From CAADGY01 sp035714225 (GTDB taxonomy: Bacteria; Acidobacteriota; Terriglobia; Bryobacterales; Bryobacteraceae): a stretch of DNA of 5,974 nt. The notes below the pieces were generated by a model, which had not been told where the DNA came from, ran no database searches, and was given only the letters and a program-made list of their open reading frames with translations. Of the stretch, positions 1-5,482 are shown one piece after another. Location: contig DASTMK010000538.1 in assembly GCA_035714225.1 (NCBI GenBank), positions 1-5,974 on the forward strand, given 5' to 3'. A program made the position numbers and the translations under genes. Each line of letters starts with the position of its first letter. The first letter of the stretch is position 1.

Positions 1-335
1 CGCCGGTTTCCGTGTTCGCAAATCGTCAACCGGCCTTGGGCATCGAGCGTCAATCCGTTGGATCCCCGGAACACACCGGGCGCAACACCGATCCGGTCGC
101 ATCCGCTGGGTTTGCGAAATACCTCGATGCCCGTATCGGGACTCCACTTATAAATCGTGTTCTCCGGGATATCGCTGAACAGCAGGTAGCCCTCGGGAAT
201 CCAGACCGGACCTTCGGTGAACGAGAATCCGCCGGCCAGTTTCTCAATCGCCGCCGATTCAGAGACAATCGCATCCAGTGCGGAATCGAGGCGGACAATC
301 CTTCCGCTTTTCGCCTGTATCGCATCAACGCTCAT
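1..335 (-). CDS. SMP-30/gluconolactonase/LRE-like protein, N-terminal part; possible separate gene with internal start
   Basis: This is the lactonase half of the long minus-strand frame, described from its own ATG at 335. Members of the family are six-bladed beta-propellers that use a divalent metal to open sugar lactones such as gluconolactone. About 111 of the usual roughly 300 residues are visible. They include FTEGPVW (residues 39-45), whose Glu41 matches the family's first-blade metal-binding Glu, then YLLFSDIPENTIYKW, and SNGLTLDxxGRLxxCEHGNR beginning near residue 92. These are hallmark blade motifs. ATG 335 is preceded by AAGGAG with 9 bases of spacing, much better than ATG 356. A TGA at 334-332 overlaps this ATG as ATGA but lies out of frame with the upstream glycosyltransferase. 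No signal peptide is seen, so a cytoplasmic enzyme is likely. The substrate cannot be named. The domain call is strong; independent translation is an inference from the ribosome binding site. Confidence 0.75.
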   Translation of the reverse strand, partial: MSVDAIQAKSGRIVRLDSALDAIVSESAAIEKLAGGFSFTEGPVWIPEGYLLFSDIPENTIYKWSPDTGIEVFRKPSGCDRIGVAPGVFRGSNGLTLDAQGRLTICEHGNR

Positions 336-1448
336 CGGTTGGGTCTCCTTTGCCATTGCCAGATTGTATCCCAGCGCCTCCCAATAGAGACGCGCGACAC
401 GCTCCAAATTGTGCTCCCGTTCAATGTAAGACGCCGCACGGCATCCAATTTCCCGCGCCGCGGCGGGGTTTTGTGCCAGCCAAAGCATAAGCGCCGCCAG
501 GGTGCGCTCTTCGTCCGGGTCCGCCGCGATGCGCAGGCACATGTTTTCCGGAAATCGCGACGTCTCCGGAGTGTCCGTGAGAATAACCGCCTTTCCCGCT
601 CCCATGGCGCGGATGGTGATTCCCGATGTCTCGCCTGCCGCCGGGTGCCGCAGATTGATGCACACGTTCACACGCGTGATCAGGGCGTCGAATTCCTGTT
701 GAGGTGTGGTGCCGGTGTATATCACTCCGGGCGAGGCCAGCAAAGGCTCGGCCGCTCGTTCGAGATCCGCCGAGGCGAACGATCCCGCAACCAGAAGGGC
801 CGCATTCGGCTGTGCCCGGCGCACCAGGCGAAAGGCGCGAAGCACCGGCATCAGGCGCTTCGATTCCCGCAGATAGCCAAATACGCCAAACACAAAGTGA
901 TGCGGCCCGAGCCCCAGACGATCTTTCAACCGGCCCACCCCGATCGCGGCGGCTGCAGCGCGATAGAGATGCGGAATCTCGAAAACGCGCGCCCTGGGGC
1001 AGTGCAAACGTACCATCGCGGCTGCGCCCGGGTTGTGCACAACAACGCCGGTAGAAGCTTCGACGATCCGCTTCAGCATCGGGTACCGGAAATACTCCCT
1101 GGTTGCGGCAGACCGGGCGCGCCCGCGCCACAGGTCTTGCGCGGCATCGCGCATCCATTCACCGTAGTTGTACACGAATTCGTCGATGTATTGTTCCTTG
1201 CTCAGAGATCCGAGAAGGAAATGGTGCAGCACGGCGTCGTGCAGCACGATGACACGCGGCTGTTCGAGCGCCCTCCGGTAAATTTCCCGGTGCAGCGGGT
1301 TGTTGCCGAGATGATAGAGGCGCACGTCCGCCTCCGCGGGGTTCACATCCACGCGGCCGAACCCGCGCATGGCTTCGATCAGCGTGGCGGAGTAGTCCGC
1401 CACGCCGGTATTCGCCGGTGGAAGAGGCGAGTAGAATCCGGTTCTCAC
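1..1448 (-). CDS. GT4-type glycosyltransferase reading in frame into an SMP-30/gluconolactonase-like domain (3' end outside window)
   Basis: The minus-strand frame is open from GTG at 1448 to base 1, at least 482 codons. Residues 1 to about 364 look like a GT-B (GT4-type) glycosyltransferase, which moves a sugar from an activated donor to an acceptor. The N-terminus has the pattern FYSPLPPxxTGVADYS (residues 5-20). A middle VVVHNPGA segment (135-142) is followed by the second Rossmann half, starting FVFGVFGYLRESKR (185-198). The donor-site motif is NLRxPxxGETSG, with GETSG at 272-276, followed by RAMGxGKAV. The usual C-terminal helix, ending LERVARLYWEALGY, is present, so the domain is complete. 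GTG 1448 was chosen because it places the N-terminal motif at residue 5 and overlaps the yggS stop as GTGA, suggesting translational coupling. No stop follows; after about 10 residues the lactonase sequence begins. Donor and acceptor are unknown. The domain calls are firm. Whether one fused polypeptide is made is uncertain, because a single-base error near the junction would separate the two genes. Confidence 0.8.
   Translation of the reverse strand, partial: MRTGFYSPLPPANTGVADYSATLIEAMRGFGRVDVNPAEADVRLYHLGNNPLHREIYRRALEQPRVIVLHDAVLHHFLLGSLSKEQYIDEFVYNYGEWMRDAAQDLWRGRARSAATREYFRYPMLKRIVEASTGVVVHNPGAAAMVRLHCPRARVFEIPHLYRAAAAAIGVGRLKDRLGLGPHHFVFGVFGYLRESKRLMPVLRAFRLVRRAQPNAALLVAGSFASADLERAAEPLLASPGVIYTGTTPQQEFDALITRVNVCINLRHPAAGETSGITIRAMGAGKAVILTDTPETSRFPENMCLRIAADPDEERTLAALMLWLAQNPAAAREIGCRAASYIEREHNLERVARLYWEALGYNLAMAKETQPMSVDAIQAKSGRIVRLDSALDAIVSESAAIEKLAGGFSFTEGPVWIPEGYLLFSDIPENTIYKWSPDTGIEVFRKPSGCDRIGVAPGVFRGSNGLTLDAQGRLTICEHGNR
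345..350 (-). promoter_or_regulatory. Shine-Dalgarno AAGGAG for the lactonase start at 335
   Basis: Read on the minus strand, AAGGAG lies 9 bases before ATG 335. It is the best ribosome binding site on the left side of the window. It sits inside the open frame that joins the glycosyltransferase to the lactonase, so it supports internal initiation even if read-through also occurs. Confidence 0.6.
1382..1405 (-). repeat. Perfect 10-bp inverted repeat with 4-base loop inside the glycosyltransferase 5' coding region
   Basis: Bases 1382-1391 (GCGTGGCGGA) are perfectly complementary to 1396-1405 (TCCGCCACGC) around a 4-base loop. The mRNA hairpin would lie 43-66 bases downstream of the GTG start and covers the codons of the conserved GVADYSATL motif. 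The pairing is seen directly. A regulatory role is not shown, and the repeat could simply be a by-product of encoding this motif in a GC-rich genome. Confidence 0.5.
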
Positions 1449-2110
1449 TGCCGCTTTCGCTCGCCGAAAAGCGCCGTACCTACGCGGATGTGCGTGGCTC
1501 CCTCCTCGATGGCCGCCTCGAAATCGTGGGACATGCCCATCGACAGCCCGTCGATGCTGTTTCGTGCGGCAATCTCGCGCAAACGGCGAAAGTACGGGCG
1601 CGCCTGCTCCGGATCGTCAGACCAGGGGGGCATAGTCATGAGGCCCGTTAGTTTCAGGTTCGAACAGGCGCGGACTGTTTCAATTAAAGCCGGTAGTTCC
1701 TCCGGGGCCGCACCCGTTTTCGTCTCTTCCTCCGACAGCTTCACTTCGAGCATCACTTCCAGCGTGCGTCCCGCTTCATCCAGGCGCCGCGCCAGCTTGG
1801 AACGGTCCACTGTTTGGATCGTGTGAAAGATCTCCGCCGCCCGCCGCGCCTTATTCGATTGCAGGTGCCCGATGAGATGAAACCGCGCGTCGTCCAAATG
1901 CTTCACAGCATCCCATTTGGCATCAAATTCCTGCACGTAATTCTCACCGAAATGACGCAACCCCAGCGCGTACGCATCCACAATGGCCTGTGCCGGAAAC
2001 ACTTTGGTAACGGCAATCAAAGTGATCTCCTCGCGTTTGCGCCCCGAGCGTCCAACGGCGCGGAGGATTCGTTCCTCCACAGCTTCCAACCTGTCTTTCA
2101 AGTGGGTCAA
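1445..2110 (-). CDS. yggS: YggS/PROSC family pyridoxal-5'-phosphate-binding protein (PLP homeostasis)
   Basis: This cytoplasmic protein binds pyridoxal 5'-phosphate in an alanine-racemase-like TIM barrel. In other bacteria it keeps free PLP and amino-acid pools balanced, without a firmly known catalytic reaction. Family motifs in order are ITLIAVTK (the PLP lysine is residue 36 from the chosen start), HFGENYVQE, HLIGHLQSNK, a GLMTMPPW strand, and near the end LSMGMSHDFEAAIEEGATHI followed by RVGTALFG. The length of 221 residues fits the family. The open frame extends to an ATG at 2224, but that extension runs over the divergent neighbour and shows no family similarity. TTG 2110 gives the same numbering as Escherichia coli YggS (K36, and 7 residues before the first conserved Leu), so I prefer it. 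No Shine-Dalgarno precedes it; TTG 2099 or GTG 2080 are alternatives. The 3' end overlaps the glycosyltransferase start as GTGA. Confidence 0.92.
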   Translation of the reverse strand: MTHLKDRLEAVEERILRAVGRSGRKREEITLIAVTKVFPAQAIVDAYALGLRHFGENYVQEFDAKWDAVKHLDDARFHLIGHLQSNKARRAAEIFHTIQTVDRSKLARRLDEAGRTLEVMLEVKLSEEETKTGAAPEELPALIETVRACSNLKLTGLMTMPPWSDDPEQARPYFRRLREIAARNSIDGLSMGMSHDFEAAIEEGATHIRVGTALFGERKRQ

Positions 2111-2111
2111 A

Positions 2112-2117
2112 TATAAT
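2112..2117 (+). promoter_or_regulatory. Possible -10 box (TATAAT) in the divergent start region
   Basis: A perfect TATAAT sits between the yggS start (2110, minus) and the nuclease-like gene start (2126, plus). Transcription would begin near 2124, giving a near-leaderless message for ATG 2126 or an 8-base leader for ATG 2132. No good -35 hexamer is found at 16-18 bases upstream, so the call rests on the -10 box, the local AT-rich stretch and the position. Confidence 0.35.
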
Positions 2118-2125
2118 AATGACGG

Positions 2126-3643
2126 ATGTCCATGGACTCCGGCGAAGCCCCCCGGCGCGAAGCTCAGGAGGCGTGCCAGGCGATTGAGCGTTTTCTCAAA
2201 GCCAGCAGTGAACCCTTCCTGCAAGAACCCGGAGAAGATAACCTGCCGCTACGGGGAGATAACCACGTCATTGAATGGCAGGGAAGCCGTCTTGTGTTGC
2301 AGGCGTGGGACCAGAAGCGAAACCTGGTACGGCGCATCACAGCCGTCGGTGCGGAGCGGCCCGGCCGCCTGGATGTCGTCACGGAGAAGTTCGGGAAACG
2401 GCCGGGAACGCTGACCTTTTTCGATGCCGGACGCCCGGCGAATCAATTCCTTGGAAAGAGGGCCGCGCGGCTTGCCTTTCGCGAGCATTTCCGGCGTTTC
2501 CTCCGGCGGCGGTTCACGGATTGGAGACTCTGCGAGCTTACGACGGAGCAGGATCTTGAACACAGCCTGTCGCCCAGCTACGCTCGCGCTTTTCTGAAAA
2601 AGGGCCAGCAGGGCATAGCGGCCATCGGCTGCTCCGCGGAGTCCAACGCCGAAGGACTGCTGACGTTTGGACTGATTTGGCTCGACTATCTCCGGCAGCG
2701 CGAGCGAAAACACACCATCGAGGGACTGCTGCTGTACCTGCCTGCTGGCATCGAGCAGAACACCTGCCTCCGCCTGCGATGGTTGAATCCGCGATCGGCC
2801 ACCTTCCAGGTATTCGTATTTTCCGAACAAGGAGTAGACGACTGCGTGGACCTGCGCGACTACGGGAATACGGACACCCACATGGAGCCGTGCCTGTCCG
2901 CGGATGCGCTGTGTCCTCCGGATCTGGCAGAGCTGGCTCGGCTTATTTCAGGAATTCACGACGTCACAACGCTGGCCTCCAAGAACGGGGAGTTGAGCTT
3001 CCGGATTCGTGGGCTTGAGTTCGCCCGCATTGCCGGCGGGTGCCTTCAATTCGGCATCGAAACCAAGCAGATTGGGACGGCGTCTAATTTGCGGGAGATC
3101 GAACGTTTGGTTTCTGAAGTCGCACGCTTGCGCAGCGGACAGGCGTGCGATCGTTCAAATCCCTTCTATTCGCGCGATCCGGAGGCCTGGCTGGAGTCAC
3201 AGGTGCGAACGCACATGGAGGAGTTGGAACCTTCTCTCCTGCCCAATCCTGTGTACGGCCAGGTCCCGGCATTTGCCGCCGGAAACCGTGGTGTCATAGA
3301 CATGCTGGGTGTCGACCGGCAGGGCAGGCTGGCGGTACTGGAACTCAAGGCGGAGCAGGACATTCACCTGCCGATACAGGCCCTCGACTATTGGATTAGA
3401 GTGAAATGGCACCTGGACCGCGGCGAGTTCTCCGGGCAGGGATATTTTCCGGGAATCCGTCTCTCCGCGGAGGCGCCAAGGATGCTGCTGATTGCGCCGG
3501 CGCTTCAGTTTCACCCGGCAACGGAGTCGATCCTGCAATACTTCTCCCGCGAGATAGAGATTCAGCGCCTGGGCCTCGGCCCGGACTGGCGCGGCACGCC
3601 AAAGGTGGTATTCCGCGCGTTTGGCGCACAGCGCCCGGGGTAA
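2126..3643 (+). CDS. Uncharacterised protein with C-terminal PD-(D/E)XK nuclease-like domain
   Basis: The protein has 505 residues and no signal peptide or membrane segment, so it is probably cytoplasmic. The C-terminal part looks like a PD-(D/E)XK nuclease fold. A helix with Glu357 (WLESQV, 355-360) precedes a strand RGVIDMLGV holding Asp392. A second strand, RLAVLELKA, holds Glu406 and Lys408, and a helix follows with Gln418 (QALDYW). The spacing Asp-x13-Glu-x-Lys and the downstream Gln resemble NucS/DUF91-type nucleases, so DNA or RNA cleavage is a reasonable guess. The N-terminal roughly 340 residues match no family I recognise. They contain a very basic stretch (111-130, about eight Arg/Lys) and a segment SPSYARAFLKKGQQGIAAIG (149-168). 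The start is ATG 2126, with only a weak GACGG before it; ATG 2132 is an equal candidate. The DUF697-like gene follows after 10 bases, so co-transcription is likely. The fold call is moderately sure. The biological role (repair, defence, other) is unknown. Confidence 0.85.
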   Translation: MSMDSGEAPRREAQEACQAIERFLKASSEPFLQEPGEDNLPLRGDNHVIEWQGSRLVLQAWDQKRNLVRRITAVGAERPGRLDVVTEKFGKRPGTLTFFDAGRPANQFLGKRAARLAFREHFRRFLRRRFTDWRLCELTTEQDLEHSLSPSYARAFLKKGQQGIAAIGCSAESNAEGLLTFGLIWLDYLRQRERKHTIEGLLLYLPAGIEQNTCLRLRWLNPRSATFQVFVFSEQGVDDCVDLRDYGNTDTHMEPCLSADALCPPDLAELARLISGIHDVTTLASKNGELSFRIRGLEFARIAGGCLQFGIETKQIGTASNLREIERLVSEVARLRSGQACDRSNPFYSRDPEAWLESQVRTHMEELEPSLLPNPVYGQVPAFAAGNRGVIDMLGVDRQGRLAVLELKAEQDIHLPIQALDYWIRVKWHLDRGEFSGQGYFPGIRLSAEAPRMLLIAPALQFHPATESILQYFSREIEIQRLGLGPDWRGTPKVVFRAFGAQRPG

Positions 3644-3653
3644 AATTCACAGC

Positions 3654-4550
3654 ATGGCGGAGACGATGTTTAAACAGATCCGGCAGGCAATCACCAGCCT
3701 GAATCCAGAAGAGGTGCGTGCAACTGCCGAAAGGCCGGTTCACATCGCCCTCATCGCATCCACAAGCCAGGGATATGCGGAAATGGAAGATTTTCTGCTG
3801 CCCGGAAATATCTCTCACGATAAACGGATGGAAGCGATGAACACGCTCCATCGCGTGGGTGATATCGGAACGCCGCACAATTTCGATCTCGAAATCTATG
3901 AGGAAGGACTGCCGCATTCCGAAACCGGTTTTACCTTCAACCCGCGCGATCCGGGGCAGACCGTCAGCGAGATTCTTGCCGTGCGCGACGACCTGGGTTT
4001 GGCTTTGGCTCGCTACTATCCCGCTTTCCGCAAAGCGGTGTCCCATCATCTTGTCAAGACAGTTTCGAAAGAGAATGCGCTTTTTTCGCTTGCGACGGCG
4101 CTGCCCAATGTTTTGCCATCCGCGGTGGCTTTGCCGTGGGCCCTTGGCGAGTTCGCATCCGACACGGCTTTTCTCACAACCAACCAGATCCGTATGGCCT
4201 TCCTGATGGCCGCTGCCAGCGATCGCGCCGTGGGCTATCGCAACCAGAAGTCGGAAATCGCGTCGATCATCGCGAGCGCATTCGGCTGGCGTGCTCTGGC
4301 ACGGGAGCTTGCCGGGAAGATCCCGTTTGGCGGAGGGCTGCTGCCGAAAGCGGCCATTGCTTACGCGGGAACCTATGTTGTCGGGTCTTCGATCGAACGA
4401 TACTACCGCATCGGGTACGGATACTCCCGATCCGAGCGAAAAGCCATGTTTGGCGATGCTTACGAGAAAGGGCGCCGTGTCGCGGGCACGCTACTCGAGA
4501 ATATAAAACGGCGTGAAGGAACCGCCATTGAGCCCGGGACGTCCAGTTAG
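3654..4550 (+). CDS. DUF697/YcjF-like protein, probably membrane-associated
   Basis: The protein has 298 residues and a start 10 bases after the nuclease-like gene's stop. The C-terminal half resembles DUF697, a helical domain often attached to GTPases or found alone in YcjF-type proteins. The evidence is FLTTNQIRMAFLMAAASD (173-190), then ASAFGWRALARELAGKIPFG, and KAAIAYAGTYVVGSSIERYY (232-251). A mildly hydrophobic stretch near ALPNVLPSAVALPWALG could associate with membrane. The N-terminal part begins NPEEVRATAERPVHIALIAS and contains no P-loop, so it is not a GTPase by itself. ATG 3654 was chosen. ATG 3666 has a nearer GGAG, but only 3 bases away, and an in-frame ATG at 3621 lies inside the upstream gene. 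The role is not known. Partnership with the upstream gene is inferred from spacing only. The DUF697 likeness is from memory of the family pattern, moderately sure. Confidence 0.82.
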   Translation: MAETMFKQIRQAITSLNPEEVRATAERPVHIALIASTSQGYAEMEDFLLPGNISHDKRMEAMNTLHRVGDIGTPHNFDLEIYEEGLPHSETGFTFNPRDPGQTVSEILAVRDDLGLALARYYPAFRKAVSHHLVKTVSKENALFSLATALPNVLPSAVALPWALGEFASDTAFLTTNQIRMAFLMAAASDRAVGYRNQKSEIASIIASAFGWRALARELAGKIPFGGGLLPKAAIAYAGTYVVGSSIERYYRIGYGYSRSERKAMFGDAYEKGRRVAGTLLENIKRREGTAIEPGTSS

Positions 4551-4551
4551 T

Positions 4552-4575
4552 CTGACCGGCTGTCTGAGCGGTTGT
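4552..4575 (+). repeat. Two tandem 12-bp repeats (10 of 12 identical) just upstream of a -10 box
   Basis: CTGACCGGCTGT (4552-4563) is followed directly by CTGAGCGGTTGT (4564-4575). The pair fills the interval between the DUF697-like gene's stop and the TATAAT at 4577. A 12-base period puts both copies close to the same face of the helix, as in some direct-repeat operators. No binding protein can be named, and a chance duplication is possible. Confidence 0.4.
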
Positions 4576-4582
4576 CTATAAT
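4552..4582 (+). promoter_or_regulatory. Candidate sigma-70-type promoter for the glycine-zipper protein gene
   Basis: A perfect TATAAT lies at 4577-4582. A partial -35 (CTGACC, 4 of 6) lies at 4552-4557, but the 19-base spacer is longer than ideal. Transcription would start near 4589, giving a leader of about 24 bases that contains AGAGGTGG just before ATG 4613. The position in the 62-base gap after the DUF697-like gene suits a separate transcript for the downstream gene. Confidence 0.5.
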
Positions 4583-4599
4583 CAGATTTACCGGATTGC

Positions 4600-4610
4600 C
4601 TAGAGGTGGA
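4600..4610 (+). promoter_or_regulatory. Purine-rich ribosome binding site before ATG 4613
   Basis: AGAGGTGG lies within a few bases of ATG 4613. It decides the start in favour of 4613, which is also where the signal peptide begins. This is the clearest ribosome binding site among the plus-strand genes here. Confidence 0.55.
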
Positions 4611-4612
4611 CT

Positions 4613-5452
4613 ATGATCCCGAGACTGAGCGCCGTTTTCCTGTTGGTTTTTTCAATTGGACTCGCCGATACCTTGACCCTGCGAAGCGGCAGGACGGTTG
4701 AGGGAACTTTTTTGGGCGGGGATTCCCGCCAGATCCGGCTGGCCGTCGGCGACAAGATAGAGTCCTTCGACATCCGCGACGTATCGGGTATCCAGTTCGG
4801 TGCTCCACAGGCCGCGCCGGCACCCGCTGCCGCGCCCACTGCTGCGACAGTCTCGCCGGAGCCGGTTTCGAGCACCGCTCCGCGCAAAGCGGAGATTCTC
4901 CGTCCTGAACCTGCGGCCACAACCACGGCATCCAGCGCGTCTTCGACAGCCCGTGAGATCCCGGCGGAGACGGCGATCGTCATACGAATGATCGACGACG
5001 TAGATTCCGAGCGTGACAGTGTAGGCAAGACCTTTCGAGCCAGCCTGGACGAGCCCGTCATGGTGAATGGCGAAGTGGTTGCTCCTCGCGGCAACGATGT
5101 GACGGTGAAACTGGTGTCCGATGAGCAGTCCGGCCGCCTGACCGGCCGCACGGAACTGACCCTCGATCTCGTGTCGTTGCAGATCGGCGATAAGACCGTC
5201 GATATCGATACGCAGGCGGTCACCCAGGCCAGTGAATCGCGGACCGGGCAGAGCGCGAAAGTCGTCGGTGGCACGGCGGCGCTCGGAGCCATTATCGGAG
5301 CGATTGCGGGAGGCGGCAGGGGTGCCGCCATCGGAGCGGTATCCGGCGCCGGCGCAGGCACCGCCGTCCAGGTCCTCACGAAAGGACAGAAGGTTCGCAT
5401 CCCGTCGGAGACACGGCTTCAGTTCACTCTCCAACAGCCCGTCCGCCTGTAA
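4613..5452 (+). CDS. Secreted protein with Sm-like N-terminal domain, Ala/Pro linker and glycine-zipper C-terminal domain
   Basis: The protein has 279 residues. A short signal peptide (Arg4, hydrophobic 6-16, likely cleavage after SIGLA at residue 18) sends it across the inner membrane. Residues 19-62 (LTLRSGRTVEGTFLGGD... through DVSGIQFG) follow the beta-strand pattern of Sm-like or related small barrels. A low-complexity Ala/Pro/Thr/Ser linker follows (about 64-116). The C-terminal part (117-279) is beta-rich, with strands such as FRASLDEPVMVNGEVVAPRG and DVTVKLVSDEQSGRLTG. It contains a glycine zipper at about 219-252 (GGTAALGAIIGAIAGGG, then repeated small residues) and ends with KVRIPSETRLQFTLQQPV, a pattern like VirB10/TrbI-type barrels. 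An envelope or periplasmic role, with the zipper inserting in or lying on a membrane, is an inference. The likely promoter is at 4552-4582. No partner is identifiable, since both neighbours look unrelated. The exact function is unknown. Confidence 0.85.
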   Translation: MIPRLSAVFLLVFSIGLADTLTLRSGRTVEGTFLGGDSRQIRLAVGDKIESFDIRDVSGIQFGAPQAAPAPAAAPTAATVSPEPVSSTAPRKAEILRPEPAATTTASSASSTAREIPAETAIVIRMIDDVDSERDSVGKTFRASLDEPVMVNGEVVAPRGNDVTVKLVSDEQSGRLTGRTELTLDLVSLQIGDKTVDIDTQAVTQASESRTGQSAKVVGGTAALGAIIGAIAGGGRGAAIGAVSGAGAGTAVQVLTKGQKVRIPSETRLQFTLQQPVRL

Positions 5453-5471
5453 ATTCGGGCGGCGGCCGGGC
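5437..5471 (+). repeat. GC-rich inverted repeat spanning the stop codon at 5450 (hairpin, no T-tract)
   Basis: GCCCGTCCGCC (5437-5447) pairs with GGCGGCCGGGC (5461-5471) at 10 of 11 positions around a 13-base loop that contains the TAA stop. CGGGC at 5456-5460 could instead pair with GCCCG at 5437-5441, so two foldings compete. No run of T follows, so it is not a standard intrinsic terminator. It ends 11 bases before the SDR start and covers much of the region where that gene's ribosome would bind. Confidence 0.55.
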
Positions 5472-5482
5472 TGCACGATCTC

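Noticed and set aside
421..1158. 245-codon minus-strand frame inside the glycosyltransferase
   Set aside because: Shadow frame; the adjacent frame on the same strand gives the GT4 motifs.
12..1826. 604-codon open frame on the plus strand, the longest in the window
   Set aside because: Its triplets are the exact reverse complement of the glycosyltransferase/lactonase codons in the same phase. It stays open because that gene lacks TTA, CTA and TCA codons. The translation is Arg/His-rich with no recognisable family, while the opposite strand shows clear motifs.
2111..2224. N-terminal extension of yggS to ATG 2224
   Set aside because: It would overlap the divergent gene by about 100 bases, adds residues with no family similarity, and breaks the match to the usual YggS length and K36 numbering.
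2249..2881. 210-codon minus-strand frame opposite the nuclease-like gene
   Set aside because: Antisense shadow; no family pattern, and no ribosome binding site was noticed.
3396..4049. 217-codon minus-strand frame across the nuclease/DUF697 junction
   Set aside because: It crosses two convincing plus-strand genes and has no recognisable motif.
4715..4730. 6-bp perfect stem GGCGGG/CCCGCC with 4-base loop in the glycine-zipper gene
   Set aside because: Short and within GC-rich coding sequence; expected by chance.
5437..5471. Intrinsic terminator after the glycine-zipper gene
   Set aside because: The stem is strong, but no T-tract follows, so it was recorded only as an inverted repeat.
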